From: JAADHX01 sp964569385
Lineage (GTDB): Bacteria > Actinomycetota > Acidimicrobiia > Acidimicrobiales > Poriferisodalaceae
Direction: 5' to 3'
Length of the DNA: 64,000 bases
Assembly: GCA_964569385.1 (NCBI GenBank)
Contig: CAZMUM010000006.1
Location: 62,001-126,000, forward strand
The notes under the pieces were generated by a model. The model saw nothing but the letters and a program-made list of their open reading frames with translations, was not told the DNA's origin and did no database searches. Numbering within the stretch: position 1 is the stretch's first letter; each line of letters opens with the position of its first letter. This document shows, piece after piece, positions 49,986-58,059 of the stretch. A program made the translations under genes and the position numbers.

Positions 49986-50374
49986 CACTGGTGCTCCTCG
50001 ACACCCATGCCTTTGTGTGGGCCGTCAGCGCCCCAACCCGCCTCGGCGACGACGCAATTGAACTCATCAAGGACGCTACAAACGAGCTGCTGGTGTCGGC
50101 AGCAACTGCCTGGGAACTAGGCACCAAAATGCGGCTGGGCAAGTTTCCAGAGGCCGAGCCGATCGTGTCGAACTACCACTCCATCGTTAAGCGACTTGGA
50201 GCAATCGACATGCCTGTGACCGGTAACCAGGCACTTGCGGCGGGAAGCCTGAAATGGAATCACCGTGATCCGTTCGACCGCATGCTGGCAGCACAGGCTA
50301 TCGGTGAAAATGCAGTCCTGGTTAGCAAGGATCGTGCATTTCAGAACGTTGCGGGGTTGAAGCTCCGCTGGTAG
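49982..50374 (+). CDS. vapC: VapC-type PIN-domain toxin
   Basis: A 130-residue PIN ribonuclease. The first acidic residue is in LVLLDTHAFVWAV, the middle Glu in SAATAWELGTKMRLG, and the last Asp cluster in WNHRDPFDRMLAAQAIGE with LVSKDRAFQNV. It is of the type whose C-terminal half reads HRDPFDR, usually paired with Phd antitoxins. As a toxin it would cut tRNA or rRNA. ATG 49982 overlaps the antitoxin stop by ATGA. Confidence 0.9.
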   Translation: MTLVLLDTHAFVWAVSAPTRLGDDAIELIKDATNELLVSAATAWELGTKMRLGKFPEAEPIVSNYHSIVKRLGAIDMPVTGNQALAAGSLKWNHRDPFDRMLAAQAIGENAVLVSKDRAFQNVAGLKLRW

Positions 50375-50411
50375 GCGCCGGAAACTGTCCTAGCTGATTG
50401 CATGAGTCTCG

Positions 50412-50852
50412 ATGCCATATCACGGCGTCGTTTATGTAAGGCGACGCGGCGGCCACCACCTGGGACCGCAAAGCTCCGGCCTGTGCGCATGTACCAGATA
50501 CCAGCTTGAAGTCTTCGCAAACGTGACCAGCGAAGTCCAGCCCTTTGGCTGGCTCTTCTGGGTCAGCGAACCGTACTGCGTCCCCGAGGGTGCCACGTAC
50601 GCTGACAGCTTGGTTCGCGCCGCGAGTGTACGACTCGAACCCTGCGCGTTGGAGGCCGGGCCTCATCTAAGACTGAACTATCTCGATCAGCCGGAGGGGC
50701 CATATCTGACAGTGGCCTCGGTACTGCTGCGAACCGATGAGTCGCTTCCGAACGGGTTCTATCTGCGAAGACTTGCCGATGGATTGTGGCTACGCGGATA
50801 CGCGTCGGGTCTACGCGCCAGACTTCAGCGACTTCGTCTTCGAGTACCCTGA
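50412..50852 (+). CDS. Doubtful open reading frame, hypothetical
   Basis: A 146-residue frame in the otherwise empty 500-base stretch between the two toxin modules (50375-50875). The middle contains YQLEVFANVTSEVQPFGW and GFYLRRLADGLWLRG, which look protein-like, but the ends are Arg-rich and there is no good ribosome site. I recognise no family. It may be a decayed gene. The rest of the stretch shows nothing else. Confidence 0.25.
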   Translation: MPYHGVVYVRRRGGHHLGPQSSGLCACTRYQLEVFANVTSEVQPFGWLFWVSEPYCVPEGATYADSLVRAASVRLEPCALEAGPHLRLNYLDQPEGPYLTVASVLLRTDESLPNGFYLRRLADGLWLRGYASGLRARLQRLRLRVP

Positions 50853-50875
50853 ACGATGACTTGGTCGGTCCGGCA

Positions 50876-51283
50876 CTAGGGCGTGATCAGCTCCACGGTT
50901 GGAAAGTACGTTCTGTATCGACCCGTATCTCGTGTGAGAAGTGAGAGTTCTGCGACTGCGGCGTGGGCGCCGATGAAAAAGTCGGGGAGCGTAGATGATT
51001 TTGTGCCTTTGTTTCGACGGTAGTCGACGAACGCCTTTCCGGCGAGAAAGGCGGCAGCCCATGGAACGGGTTCGCGGCGATAGTCTCGGGACGGTAAGGC
51101 GTCCTCGAGTGCTTCTACGGTGGCGAATCGGATTGATACCTCGGCGTAGATGACCGGGTTGATGTAGAGCGGCCCAGTATCGGCGGCCTGAGCGAGGGCT
51201 TCCATCGACCATTCGGACCATTGGTCGTCGTTGGTCATGATGTCCAACAGCACATTGCTGTCGACGAGGGTTCCGAATGTCAC
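50876..51283 (-). CDS. PIN-domain toxin (VapC-like)
   Basis: A 135-residue PIN protein: TLVDSNVLLDIMTND (first Asp), YINPVIYAEVSIRFA (middle Glu), GTKSSTLPDFFIGAHAAVAE (third Asp) and LLTRDTGRYRTYFP (last Asp). This group pairs with AbrB-type antitoxins. The stop of the upstream antitoxin is at 51285 and this start is at 51283, so the two are adjacent. It should be an RNase that stops growth when released from its partner. Confidence 0.88.
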   Translation of the reverse strand: MTFGTLVDSNVLLDIMTNDDQWSEWSMEALAQAADTGPLYINPVIYAEVSIRFATVEALEDALPSRDYRREPVPWAAAFLAGKAFVDYRRNKGTKSSTLPDFFIGAHAAVAELSLLTRDTGRYRTYFPTVELITP

Positions 51284-51284
51284 G

Positions 51285-51512
51285 CTAGCCGTTCCGCGTC
51301 AGAGCCATGATCTCGTCGGTCGTCATGGAAACGTCGCCACGACCCCGAAGACGTTCGGCGATGTAACGGCCGCGTGTTGGCTTGTTGGCACTTTTGCGAA
51401 CCACGATCGCGTCATCGTGGCGTTCGAAAACGACCTCGGTGCCTGCGCCGATTCCCAGGGCGTCGCGGATTTCCTTAGGAATCGTGACTTGGCCCTTCTC
51501 TGTAACTCTCAT
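51285..51512 (-). CDS. AbrB/SpoVT-type antitoxin
   Basis: A 75-residue protein. Residues 1-45 are a swapped-hairpin AbrB domain (MRVTEKGQVTIPKEIRDALG and TEVVFERHDDAIVV), followed by a tail (SANKPTRGRYIAERLRGRGD) that should bind the toxin. The ATG at 51510-51512 is far better than a longer upstream frame, because the AbrB domain starts exactly there and a promoter lies just before. It would repress its own promoter. Confidence 0.9.
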   Translation of the reverse strand: MRVTEKGQVTIPKEIRDALGIGAGTEVVFERHDDAIVVRKSANKPTRGRYIAERLRGRGDVSMTTDEIMALTRNG

Positions 51513-51543
51513 AGTAGGAATCATACCAGGTATACTCCTACTA
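51512..51543 (-). promoter_or_regulatory. Concentric palindromes and likely leaderless promoter of the AbrB/PIN module
   Basis: An outer perfect inverted repeat TAGTAGGA (51512-51519) and TCCTACTA (51536-51543) surrounds an inner palindrome ATACC-A-GGTAT (51523-51533). On the minus strand TATGAT (51520-51525) is a good -10 hexamer only seven bases from the ATG, so the message would be leaderless. The AbrB antitoxin is the obvious ligand. The -35 is weak. Confidence 0.55.
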
Positions 51544-51749
51544 GTTCGCATGGAGGGCGTCTCTCGCCTGCTCGCATCAGCCGTGTCGGTTTGCGGCCGC
51601 GGGGAAGGCGGTGCTGGAGGTCCGTTCGCTACCGGGGTTTGGGATGTCGAATGTCTCCACCTCTCCGCGATGGGCGCCTGGGACGATCCCGACATCGGCC
51701 TCGTTCGCCGCTAGCGCTAGCCGAACCTGGTTCGGATGTGCTCCCATCA

Positions 51750-52326
51750 CCCGAAGCTCCACATCTTGGTGCTCGGCGGTGGAGCGATCGAGGGTTGGCG
51801 AAGAAACTGCCAGCCACGGATACATCGTCGCCGCTCCCGACCATCTGGGCGATGTCGTCTTCGACGGTTCAGATGACCGGGCGACGCAATTGTTCAATCG
51901 TCTCAACGACATCTCGGCGGTCATTGGTGCCATGGTTGATCCCAACCGACCCAAACCGCAGGATTCGTCGACCATGTGAACGCCGATCAGATCGCGGTAA
52001 CCGGACATCAGGCCTTGGGAACTCTCGAACGGCTGTCCGTCCTACCGGGTTGAACTGGTCGGGGGCGAACATCTTTCCTTCACCGATGTCTGTGGCTACG
52101 TCGCAATGCTCGATGCTGCTCTCGACGCTGACGTGGCGGCTTCAGGACTCTGATGAACGGTTTCCGGCGCAAGGGTTGCGAGGCCGACGACTTTCCCTAT
52201 CAACGCGCCCTGGATGTCACCAACACCTTCGCCGCGACGTTCCTCGATTCGGTTTTCCGAGGTGCCGACGCGATCCACCCTGATCAGGTTGTCGGAATGG
52301 CGGACCTGACCTACGCCGTCAAGTAA
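51750..52326 (+). pseudogene. Relic of a secreted alpha/beta hydrolase (acetylhydrolase/chlorophyllase-like)
   Basis: Fragments in three frames follow the order of one protein: EETASHGYIVAAPDHLGDVV (frame ending at 51979), then NADQIAVTGHQALGTL (to 52053), then VELVGGEHLSFTDVCGYVAM (from 52049), then a last piece from about 52153 with CEADDFPYQRALDVTNTFAA to TAA 52324-52326. The nucleophile elbow GHSxG reads GHQAL, so the catalytic Ser is also gone. Several frameshifts, a lost Ser and a missing N-terminus mean this is a decayed gene. It once hydrolysed an ester. The preceding 51545-51750 has no clear content. Confidence 0.65.
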
Positions 52327-52441
52327 TTTGGCTCCCTGGAGGGAGGGAACTCTCGCTCGCTCCAGGGTGTCGATTCGCAACTATTGGAGAGACCGGCCAA
52401 GATTGTGGGCCAGGCATTTGGGGGCTGCATGAGGGGGTTCG

Positions 52442-53605
52442 ATGTCTGTCAAGAATGCAGCGTTCATTGCGGGGGTGTACGAGCATCCGGGTCGCCACCT
52501 GCCCGGGCATACGGTCGCCAGGATCCATCAAGAGGTTGCGGCGGGGGCGCTCTGCGATGCTGGCTTGACGTTCGCTGATGTCGATGGATATTTCGTTGCC
52601 GGCGACGCCCCGGGGTTTGGTGCGCTCAGCATGGCTGACTACCTGGGTTTAAACCTGCGCCACGTCGATACCACCGAGACCGGCGGATCGTCTTACCTGG
52701 TTCATGTCCAGCACGCCGCGGAAGCTATCGCCGTTGGGCACTGTTCGGTGGCGCTCATCACCCTTGCCGGGAAGCCTCGCACCGGCGGCGCCCAGCCTGG
52801 GGGAAGCGCCGGTGCCCGGGCCCCCGAGTCGAGCTTCGAGGGATTGTGGGGCCTGTCGATTCCTGGCGGTTACGCGATGGCGGCGCGACGTCACATGCAC
52901 GAGTTCGGCACTACCAGCGAGCAGTTGGCCGAGATCAAGGTCGCGGCGTCGGTGCATGCCCAGCACAACCCGAACGCGTTCCTTCCAAACGTGGTGACGA
53001 TCGACGACGTGGTCAATAGCCCAATGATCGCCGATCCGCTGCATCGCCTCGATGCGTGTGTGATCACTGATGGCGGCGGGGCGCTGGTGGTGGTGAGCCC
53101 CGAAGTGGCCAGGTCGCTCGATCGTCACAGTATTCCTGTGCTCGGAACAGGGTTGGGAATCAAACACTCCGATCGCGGCCGAATCGATCTCACTTACACC
53201 GCGGCGGCGGTGTCGGGGCCAGCAGCGTTCGCCGAGGCGGGAGTAACCCCGAGCGACATTGACTACGCGTCGATCTATGACAGCTTCACCATCACAGTTC
53301 TTCAAGCCATCGAGGATCTGGGCTTTTGTGAAAAGGGCGAGGGTGGGCGTTTCGTGAGCGATGGTGCTCTTCAGGCTCCGTTTGGCCTGCTGCCTTTCAA
53401 CACCGATGGTGGCGGGCTCTGTAACAACCACCCAGCCAATAGGGGCGGCATGACCAAGGTGGTCGAGGCCGTCCGTCAGCTACGGGGCGAGGCCCACGCA
53501 GCGGTTCAGGTGCCTGACTGCGCGGTGGCGTTGGCGCATGGCACTGGTGGAAGCCTTGCCACCCGTATGGGTTCGGCAACTCTGGTTCTTGGAAGAGGCG
53601 ATTGA
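52442..53605 (+). CDS. Thiolase-fold lipid-transfer/SCP-x-type protein
   Basis: A 387-residue thiolase-family protein. The active-site Cys region reads TTETGGSSYLVHVQHAAEAI, so the nucleophilic Cys of true thiolases is replaced by Ser, as in the SCP-x-like non-specific lipid-transfer proteins. Other marks are MHEFGTTSEQLAEIKV, DGGGALVVVSPEVA, YASIYDSFTITVLQAIEDLG and FNTDGGGLCNNHP. It forms a pair with the DUF35 protein that starts inside its stop (TGATG). Such pairs act in CoA-thioester steps of steroid or fatty acid breakdown, often retro-aldol or carbon-chain removal. The substrate is unknown. Confidence 0.87.
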   Translation: MSVKNAAFIAGVYEHPGRHLPGHTVARIHQEVAAGALCDAGLTFADVDGYFVAGDAPGFGALSMADYLGLNLRHVDTTETGGSSYLVHVQHAAEAIAVGHCSVALITLAGKPRTGGAQPGGSAGARAPESSFEGLWGLSIPGGYAMAARRHMHEFGTTSEQLAEIKVAASVHAQHNPNAFLPNVVTIDDVVNSPMIADPLHRLDACVITDGGGALVVVSPEVARSLDRHSIPVLGTGLGIKHSDRGRIDLTYTAAAVSGPAAFAEAGVTPSDIDYASIYDSFTITVLQAIEDLGFCEKGEGGRFVSDGALQAPFGLLPFNTDGGGLCNNHPANRGGMTKVVEAVRQLRGEAHAAVQVPDCAVALAHGTGGSLATRMGSATLVLGRGD

Positions 53606-54021
53606 TGCCAGAAGCAACCGACTTTCCTGTTCCGACGCCTCACCCAAACCCTGATGATCAGCAGTTCTGGGAAGGGCTGACCGCAGACCGCGTCATCTTG
53701 CCCCAATGCAGTGCGTGCGATCACATCATCTGGTATCCGCGGCCTGTGTGTCCTGGGTGTGGTGGCTCCGACGTCGAATGGATCGCTGCCAGCGGAGACG
53801 GAACCATCTACAGCTTCAGCGTCACCCGCAAGGTTCCAGGCCGGTTCAGCGAACACGTGCCTTTCGTGGTCGCATATGTCGAGCTCGATGAGGGACCCCG
53901 AGTGCTCACCAACATTGTCGACGCCAACGTCGAGGCCATCTATGTCGGGCAGCGAGTGTCGGCGGTATTCCACGCTGGCAAGGAAGGCACAGCCATCTTG
54001 CGTTTCCGACCTGCCGACTGA
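53605..54021 (+). CDS. DUF35 Zn-ribbon/OB-fold partner of the thiolase
   Basis: A 138-residue protein with a rubredoxin-like zinc ribbon (PQCSACDHIIWYPRPVCPGC, four Cys) and an OB fold after it (GTIYSFSVTRKVPGRFSEHV, VAYVELDEGPRVLTNIV). DUF35 proteins form complexes with thiolase-like or hydratase subunits and help them bind CoA substrates. Start ATG 53605 overlaps the thiolase stop. The pair is one functional unit. Confidence 0.87.
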   Translation: MPEATDFPVPTPHPNPDDQQFWEGLTADRVILPQCSACDHIIWYPRPVCPGCGGSDVEWIAASGDGTIYSFSVTRKVPGRFSEHVPFVVAYVELDEGPRVLTNIVDANVEAIYVGQRVSAVFHAGKEGTAILRFRPAD

Positions 54022-54132
54022 CGCTAAGGACCAGTGCTTGGAAAGTGATGATCGAAAAGGCGATGACGATGGGGGGCATCTGCCGGAGTATGTTGGAACG
54101 GGCACGTCGAATGAGCGTGAGAACACTGCCCA

Positions 54133-54522
54133 TTAGTCGCTGATGATTCGAACATTCACCGCACAATTTTCAGCGGCAGCTTGGAGCGGAATGTTGTCGT
54201 CGACTTCGGTGAGGCACAGTTCGGCGGAGAGATGTCGAGCGGAGAGATGTCGAGCGGATAGATGTCGAGCGGTCGTCAGCGCTTCGAGCGAGAGGAGATT
54301 GAGTCGAGCTCCCGCATGGACGAGCTGGCCCATGGGCCACCCAAGCGTTCGGAGCGAGATCATCTCGATGGTGTCTGGGAGGTCGAGTACTGCGCCGAGT
54401 ACGCCGGCCGCTACTTCGTCGTTCACTGACCCAAGTTGTCTAGAAATCGATCCAACCACGGCCTCGCCGGTCAGGGCTCGGCAGAGGCGGTGGTACCAGA
54501 GTCCGGTGGTTGCTATTGCCGC
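54133..54522 (-). pseudogene. Fragment of a PIN-like domain protein with a 15-bp tandem repeat
   Basis: From about 54522 to TAA 54133 the minus frame reads AIATTGLWYHRLCRALTGE, VLDLPDTIEMISLRTLGWPM and AELCLTEVDDNIPLQAAAEN, a layout like the C-terminal two thirds of a PIN-type toxin: helices, then a strand with acidic residues, then VNVRIISD. No start codon precedes it; the frame runs into the truncated oxidoreductase. Inside is a tripled 15-bp unit (54224-54268), read as ARHLS three times. I call it a gene fragment joined to the oxidoreductase by a deletion. PIN assignment is tentative. Confidence 0.45.
54224..54268. repeat. 15-bp tandem repeat, three copies
   Basis: The unit GCGGAGAGATGTCGA occurs at 54224-54238 and 54239-54253 and, with one mismatch, at 54254-54268, followed by a partial fourth. 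In the minus-strand frame it encodes Ala-Arg-His-Leu-Ser repeats, so copy number changes keep the frame. It lies in the PIN-like remnant. Confidence 0.9.
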
Positions 54523-55441
54523 GCCTGGGGGGCGAAGAGTTGAGGGTTCGTCGGATAAAGACTGTCTGGTCGACGCCAGAGTCGGCAAACGACTGAAGGT
54601 GTCGTGCGATCTCGTCTGGTGTTCCGATTCCACCGGTTCCGCCGCCCAAGAAATCGACGCCGACCGAGTCGCGGATTCGTTCGTAGTTGGCCCAGATGTC
54701 GGTGCGGCCGGGACGGTGTTCGCCGAATGCGTAGTGATGCCCCAGCCCGAATTGGAAGAAGCGGAACCCGTCGAGCCCGCGGCGCACTGCCTCGTCGTGA
54801 TCGTTGTGAACAGAGAAACTGGTGACCATCGCAATGTTCGGGTTGACGGCGTGCCCGATGGGAACGCACTCATTCTTGAAGGTCTCGTAGTAGTCCTCGA
54901 CCCGCAACTTGGCTTCGGCTGGATCGATAAAGGCGAACGTCAACGCGCCAATGCCTAGCTGCGCGGCCAAATGGATGGTGTCGCGGTTAGAACACGCAAC
55001 CCAGATCAGCATGTTGGCGACCTGTTCGACGCTCTCGCGCCACATGGCCCTGCGATGTTCGGGGCTGATGGCAAACCCTTCGAGCTCGGCCCGAGATGCC
55101 GACTCGCCCGTGCCCCACTCGACCCGCCCACTCGACACCAGGTCGAGAGTTGCGATTCGTTCAGCGATGCGCGCCGGGTGGTTGTATTGCGGAGGCATCA
55201 GCACTATGTCGTGGCCAAGGCGGATGTTCTGCGTTCGCTGCGACGCGGCTCCTAGAAACACCTCGGGCGCCGACGAGTGGCTGTACTCCTCAAGAAAGTG
55301 GTGCTCGACCTCCCACGCGTGGTCGATCCCCAACTGGTCGGCCAACTCGACCTGGCTCAGTGCATCCTGAAACAACTTGTGCTCCGACTCGCCATCCCAA
55401 GGCCGCGGAAGTTGATGTTCGTAGAAGATTCCAAACTTCAC
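54440..55441 (-). pseudogene. Luciferase-like (LLM) flavin-dependent oxidoreductase, damaged by internal and 3' deletions
   Basis: The frame begins MKFGIFYEHQLPRPW and contains HAWEVEHHFLEEYSHSSAPE and RLGHDIVLMPPQYNHPARIA, an LLM TIM-barrel flavoprotein. At residue 145 the text jumps from RESVEQVANML to IWVACSNRDTIHLAA. In intact homologues about 30 residues (the segment with PYPGYDGEWF-like and PARNVVPKP-like sequence) lie between, so there is an in-frame deletion. After GVDQTVFI (about 54555) the normal C-terminus is lost and the frame runs into the antisense-read PIN-like fragment. The product would lack part of the barrel. It was once an F420- or FMN-dependent oxidoreductase or monooxygenase. 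Confidence 0.7.
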
Positions 55442-55531
55442 TAGTCACTCCGATCGAGACCCGCCGCGAATCCACCTATGTTGGCCTGCGTCGGGGTGCG
55501 GAACCGAATTGTTGGGCCACCGTGCGGCCGG

Positions 55532-56332
55532 TTAGAGAATGAAGACCAGCGCTCGGAGTACGTCGAAGTGGCGTTCGGCCCCGATGCGTACGGTGTGATC
55601 GTCGATGAGATCGGCACCGGGGTAGTGACTGGCGCGATAGGCGCTTCCTGCCTTGTGGAACTCGACCTCGAGCACATGGGGGCCATCGGCCGAGAGTAGG
55701 CAGCGACTCAGATCACCGCGCAGGGCCGTCTCCATGCCAGCGCGGATCGAATCGCGGACGATGTTCGGATGCAGAGCTACCGTTGACTCGCCCACCCCGT
55801 ACATGGATGGAACAACGGTGACAGCCGAGTTCAGAGCAGTCGCCGTTTCGCAGATCTCGTCGTCGCCCGAGAGGAACACTGACGGGACTCCAAGCGCTCC
55901 AGCGGCGCGGGCGTACAAGTGATACTCCGAGGCTGGTTTGCCATCGACGCGGATATGCATGATCTTGGCTGACGACAGAGTATGAGCCATGGGGTTGCCG
56001 CCCGAACCGGCGCGGGAGTGGTAGCCCACAAAACCCACCGCGGCGAAGCTCTCGTCGAGTTCCTGCACCATCATCAACGGGTGTTCGCTCCAGCCGCGGA
56101 TCAGCTGCGTATTGCCAGGGAGCGCGGCGGCGTCGATGTTACGGCCGCTCCCGTGGGCGTCCTTGACCAACACCTCGGTGGCACCGGCAGCAAAGGCCCC
56201 GTCACAAGCCGCGGCGACGTGTTCGGTCATCCGATCACGAAACTGGGCCCAACTCGCATGGTCGCGGTTGGCCTCGTCCCAGTGAGTGATGCCAGCAATA
56301 CCCTCGATGTCGGCGCTGATATAGACCTTCAT
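55532..56332 (-). CDS. M55-family D-aminopeptidase (DppA-like)
   Basis: A 266-residue protein. The start is ATG 56332, with GGGAGG upstream, giving MKVYISADIEGIAGITHWDE; the D-x-E pair here is the metal-binding motif of DppA. Further marks are the HGSG stretch in VLVKDAHGSGRNID, GFVGYHSRAGSGGNPMAHTL with the metal His, and the conserved C-terminal GVGESTVALHPN. DppA proteins are zinc D-aminopeptidases that form decamers and release D-amino acids from peptides. It is divergent from the next toxin module. The operon partner dipeptide transporter found in some species is absent here. Confidence 0.88.
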   Translation of the reverse strand: MKVYISADIEGIAGITHWDEANRDHASWAQFRDRMTEHVAAACDGAFAAGATEVLVKDAHGSGRNIDAAALPGNTQLIRGWSEHPLMMVQELDESFAAVGFVGYHSRAGSGGNPMAHTLSSAKIMHIRVDGKPASEYHLYARAAGALGVPSVFLSGDDEICETATALNSAVTVVPSMYGVGESTVALHPNIVRDSIRAGMETALRGDLSRCLLSADGPHVLEVEFHKAGSAYRASHYPGADLIDDHTVRIGAERHFDVLRALVFIL

Positions 56333-56395
56333 TGGGCCTCCCTGATCGGGACCATAGCGGAGTGACGCTAGGCGAGCTCGTGGTACGGTTGGAGT

Positions 56396-56641
56396 ATGAA
56401 TGGGACACACACTGTGGTTGTGGGAGATCGAGGCCGTATTGTCGTGCCAGCCGAGGTGCGCCAACGGGCCGGGTTGTCCGAGGGGGTTTCACTGGTTCTG
56501 TTGGAGACCCCCGATGGCCTCGTCCTGTTAACCCGCGAACAGCTCCGAGATCGAGTCCGAAATGAGCTGGAGGGGCTTGATCTCGTGAGCCAACTGCTCT
56601 CAGAACGCCGTACGTCTGCCCAAGAAGAAGATGAAACGTGA
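56396..56641 (+). CDS. AbrB-type antitoxin
   Basis: An 81-residue protein with the AbrB swapped-hairpin fold (VVVGDRGRIVVPAEVRQRAG and SLVLLETPDGLVLL), then a helical tail (RDRVRNELEGLDLVSQLL) for toxin contact. A weak TACGGT -10 (56384-56389) lies six bases before ATG 56396, so the message may be leaderless, as in the other two modules. It overlaps the toxin start by GTGA. Confidence 0.87.
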   Translation: MNGTHTVVVGDRGRIVVPAEVRQRAGLSEGVSLVLLETPDGLVLLTREQLRDRVRNELEGLDLVSQLLSERRTSAQEEDET

Positions 56642-57006
56642 GCGTCGTTCTCGACGCATCGGCAGTCTTAGCTTTTGTTCAGGATGAAGCTGGCGCCGAC
56701 GTCGTCGAGGCGGCTCTTGACGCCGGGTCCGTTTGTGGCGCAGCTAACTGGTCAGAGGTCGCCCAGAAGGTTCTAGCTGCTGGTCGAGACTGGGATCTGG
56801 TTCGGGCTTTGCTCGTGAGTTATGGGTTGCGCGTCGAAGCTGTTGAGTCGATCGATGGCGAATGGGCTGCAAGCCGATGGCGGCGAGGTGAAGGCCTGTC
56901 CCTTGCCGACCGACTGTGCCTGGCTCTTGCCGAGCGTGAAGACAGTGACGTGTTGACGGCCGATGCGGCGTGGGGCACACACGGGAGAGTTACTCAGATT
57001 CGATGA
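56638..57006 (+). CDS. PIN-domain toxin (VapC-like)
   Basis: A 122-residue PIN protein: VVLDASAVLAFVQDEAGAD (first Asp), AANWSEVAQKVLA (middle Glu), GLSLADRLCLALAERED (third Asp) and VLTADAAWGTH (last Asp). ATA and AANWSEV-type PIN proteins commonly pair with AbrB antitoxins. GTG 56638 overlaps the antitoxin stop. Expected activity is RNA cleavage. This is the third PIN module within 8 kb. Confidence 0.9.
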   Translation: MSVVLDASAVLAFVQDEAGADVVEAALDAGSVCGAANWSEVAQKVLAAGRDWDLVRALLVSYGLRVEAVESIDGEWAASRWRRGEGLSLADRLCLALAEREDSDVLTADAAWGTHGRVTQIR

Positions 57007-57032
57007 GGTGGTTGGCGATGTACCCGACCTGG

Positions 57033-57974
57033 TTAGAGGGTGAGTGGCGCGCAGTCGAAGCCGCCAGCAGAACCCGTTGCTTCTTCAAAGGATCCGAAGA
57101 TTGCCCCGTCTCCAAATCCTTGTTGTAGGACGTTGCCGAGCAGTGTGTGAGGGCTGAAGCCGCCTTCGTAGGAACCGTCGCCGACGCCTGATGCGAACAG
57201 CGCGTCGATGTGACCATCTCCATCGCATGCGAGACCGCTGATGTTCCCTATCGATGCGCCTACGGGAAATGACGCAGCGGTGCCATCGAGCGTGACCCTG
57301 CTAATGGTGCAGCCTGACACGTCATAGAGACCGATGAGCGTTGCTGATGCTCCTGAACCGACGACTACGAAAGCCTCGAGGTTTCCGTCGCCTTCAACGT
57401 CGAATCCACCAAGAGGCCGAACGGCCCCAATCGAATTCGAGTCGGTTATCAAGACGTCGAAGGAACCACCAACGCCTGGGAGGAACCGGATTCGGAACCG
57501 GTTGTCCGCCGGTGAGAAGTACGTCACGAGCTGATCGGGGAGCCCGTCTGCATCGAAGTCGGCGAACGCTGACTCGAATCCGGTGGCATCGGCGGGAACA
57601 GGTCCGCTGTCGATGCAGGCCGGAGCCGTGGTTGTGGTGGTCGGCGCCGCGGTTGTGGTGGTCGGTGCTACCGACGTGCTCGTAGTTACGGCCGTGGCGG
57701 TAGGTGTCGTGCTGCTGACGGCAGTCTCGGTCGTCGGAGGGGTGGCGGTTGACGAGTCCGACGCAGCAGTTGAGGTCGTTGTGGGATCGGTCCCAGCGTC
57801 GGTCGAGACGGTGGCGGCAGACGATGCCTGCGAATCCGTCGACGAACTGCTGGAGCACGAAGCTGCAAACAGAGCCACGGTCAGCACTAAGGCCGCGACC
57901 CTGGGTGTCTTGCGCCCATCGACGCGAGCGTGGTCGGTCACGCGGCGGGACTTGTTCAAAGACTTGGGTTCCAT
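57033..57974 (-). CDS. Secreted lipoprotein with Thr/Ser-rich linker and FG-GAP-like domain
   Basis: A 313-residue protein. Signal peptide and lipobox are VAALVLTVALFAASCSSS; residues 45-115 are a low-complexity Thr/Ser/Ala/Pro linker (TTTTAAPTTTTTAPAC) that probably spans the wall and may be glycosylated. The C-terminal domain has calcium-binding-like loops (FADFDADGLPDQLVTYF, FDVEGDGNLEAFVVVGS, LACDGDGHIDALFAS), the pattern of FG-GAP/EF-loop repeats. It is a surface protein of unknown ligand. It is flanked by a PIN module and a GNAT gene. Confidence 0.82.
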   Translation of the reverse strand: MEPKSLNKSRRVTDHARVDGRKTPRVAALVLTVALFAASCSSSSSTDSQASSAATVSTDAGTDPTTTSTAASDSSTATPPTTETAVSSTTPTATAVTTSTSVAPTTTTAAPTTTTTAPACIDSGPVPADATGFESAFADFDADGLPDQLVTYFSPADNRFRIRFLPGVGGSFDVLITDSNSIGAVRPLGGFDVEGDGNLEAFVVVGSGASATLIGLYDVSGCTISRVTLDGTAASFPVGASIGNISGLACDGDGHIDALFASGVGDGSYEGGFSPHTLLGNVLQQGFGDGAIFGSFEEATGSAGGFDCAPLTL

Positions 57975-58059
57975 GACCTGATCTGTCGACTAGATCTGGC
58001 CACCTTTGAGGACAGACATCCAGTAGACCCGACGACGATCGCTCATCGACAGTCATCAA

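Noticed and set aside
51577..52008. Minus-strand frame with a plausible segment LRVMGAHPNQVRLALAANEA
   Set aside because: The rest is Ser/Arg-rich and overlaps the hydrolase relic; not enough to call a gene, though a small remnant of a binding protein cannot be excluded.
51231..52283. 350-codon open frame on the plus strand
   Set aside because: It runs antisense to the AbrB gene and across the hydrolase relic and has no coherent family resemblance.
57583..57981. Plus-strand open frame rich in Val
   Set aside because: It is the reverse reading of the Thr-rich linker of the lipoprotein gene (GTN codons opposite ACN codons).
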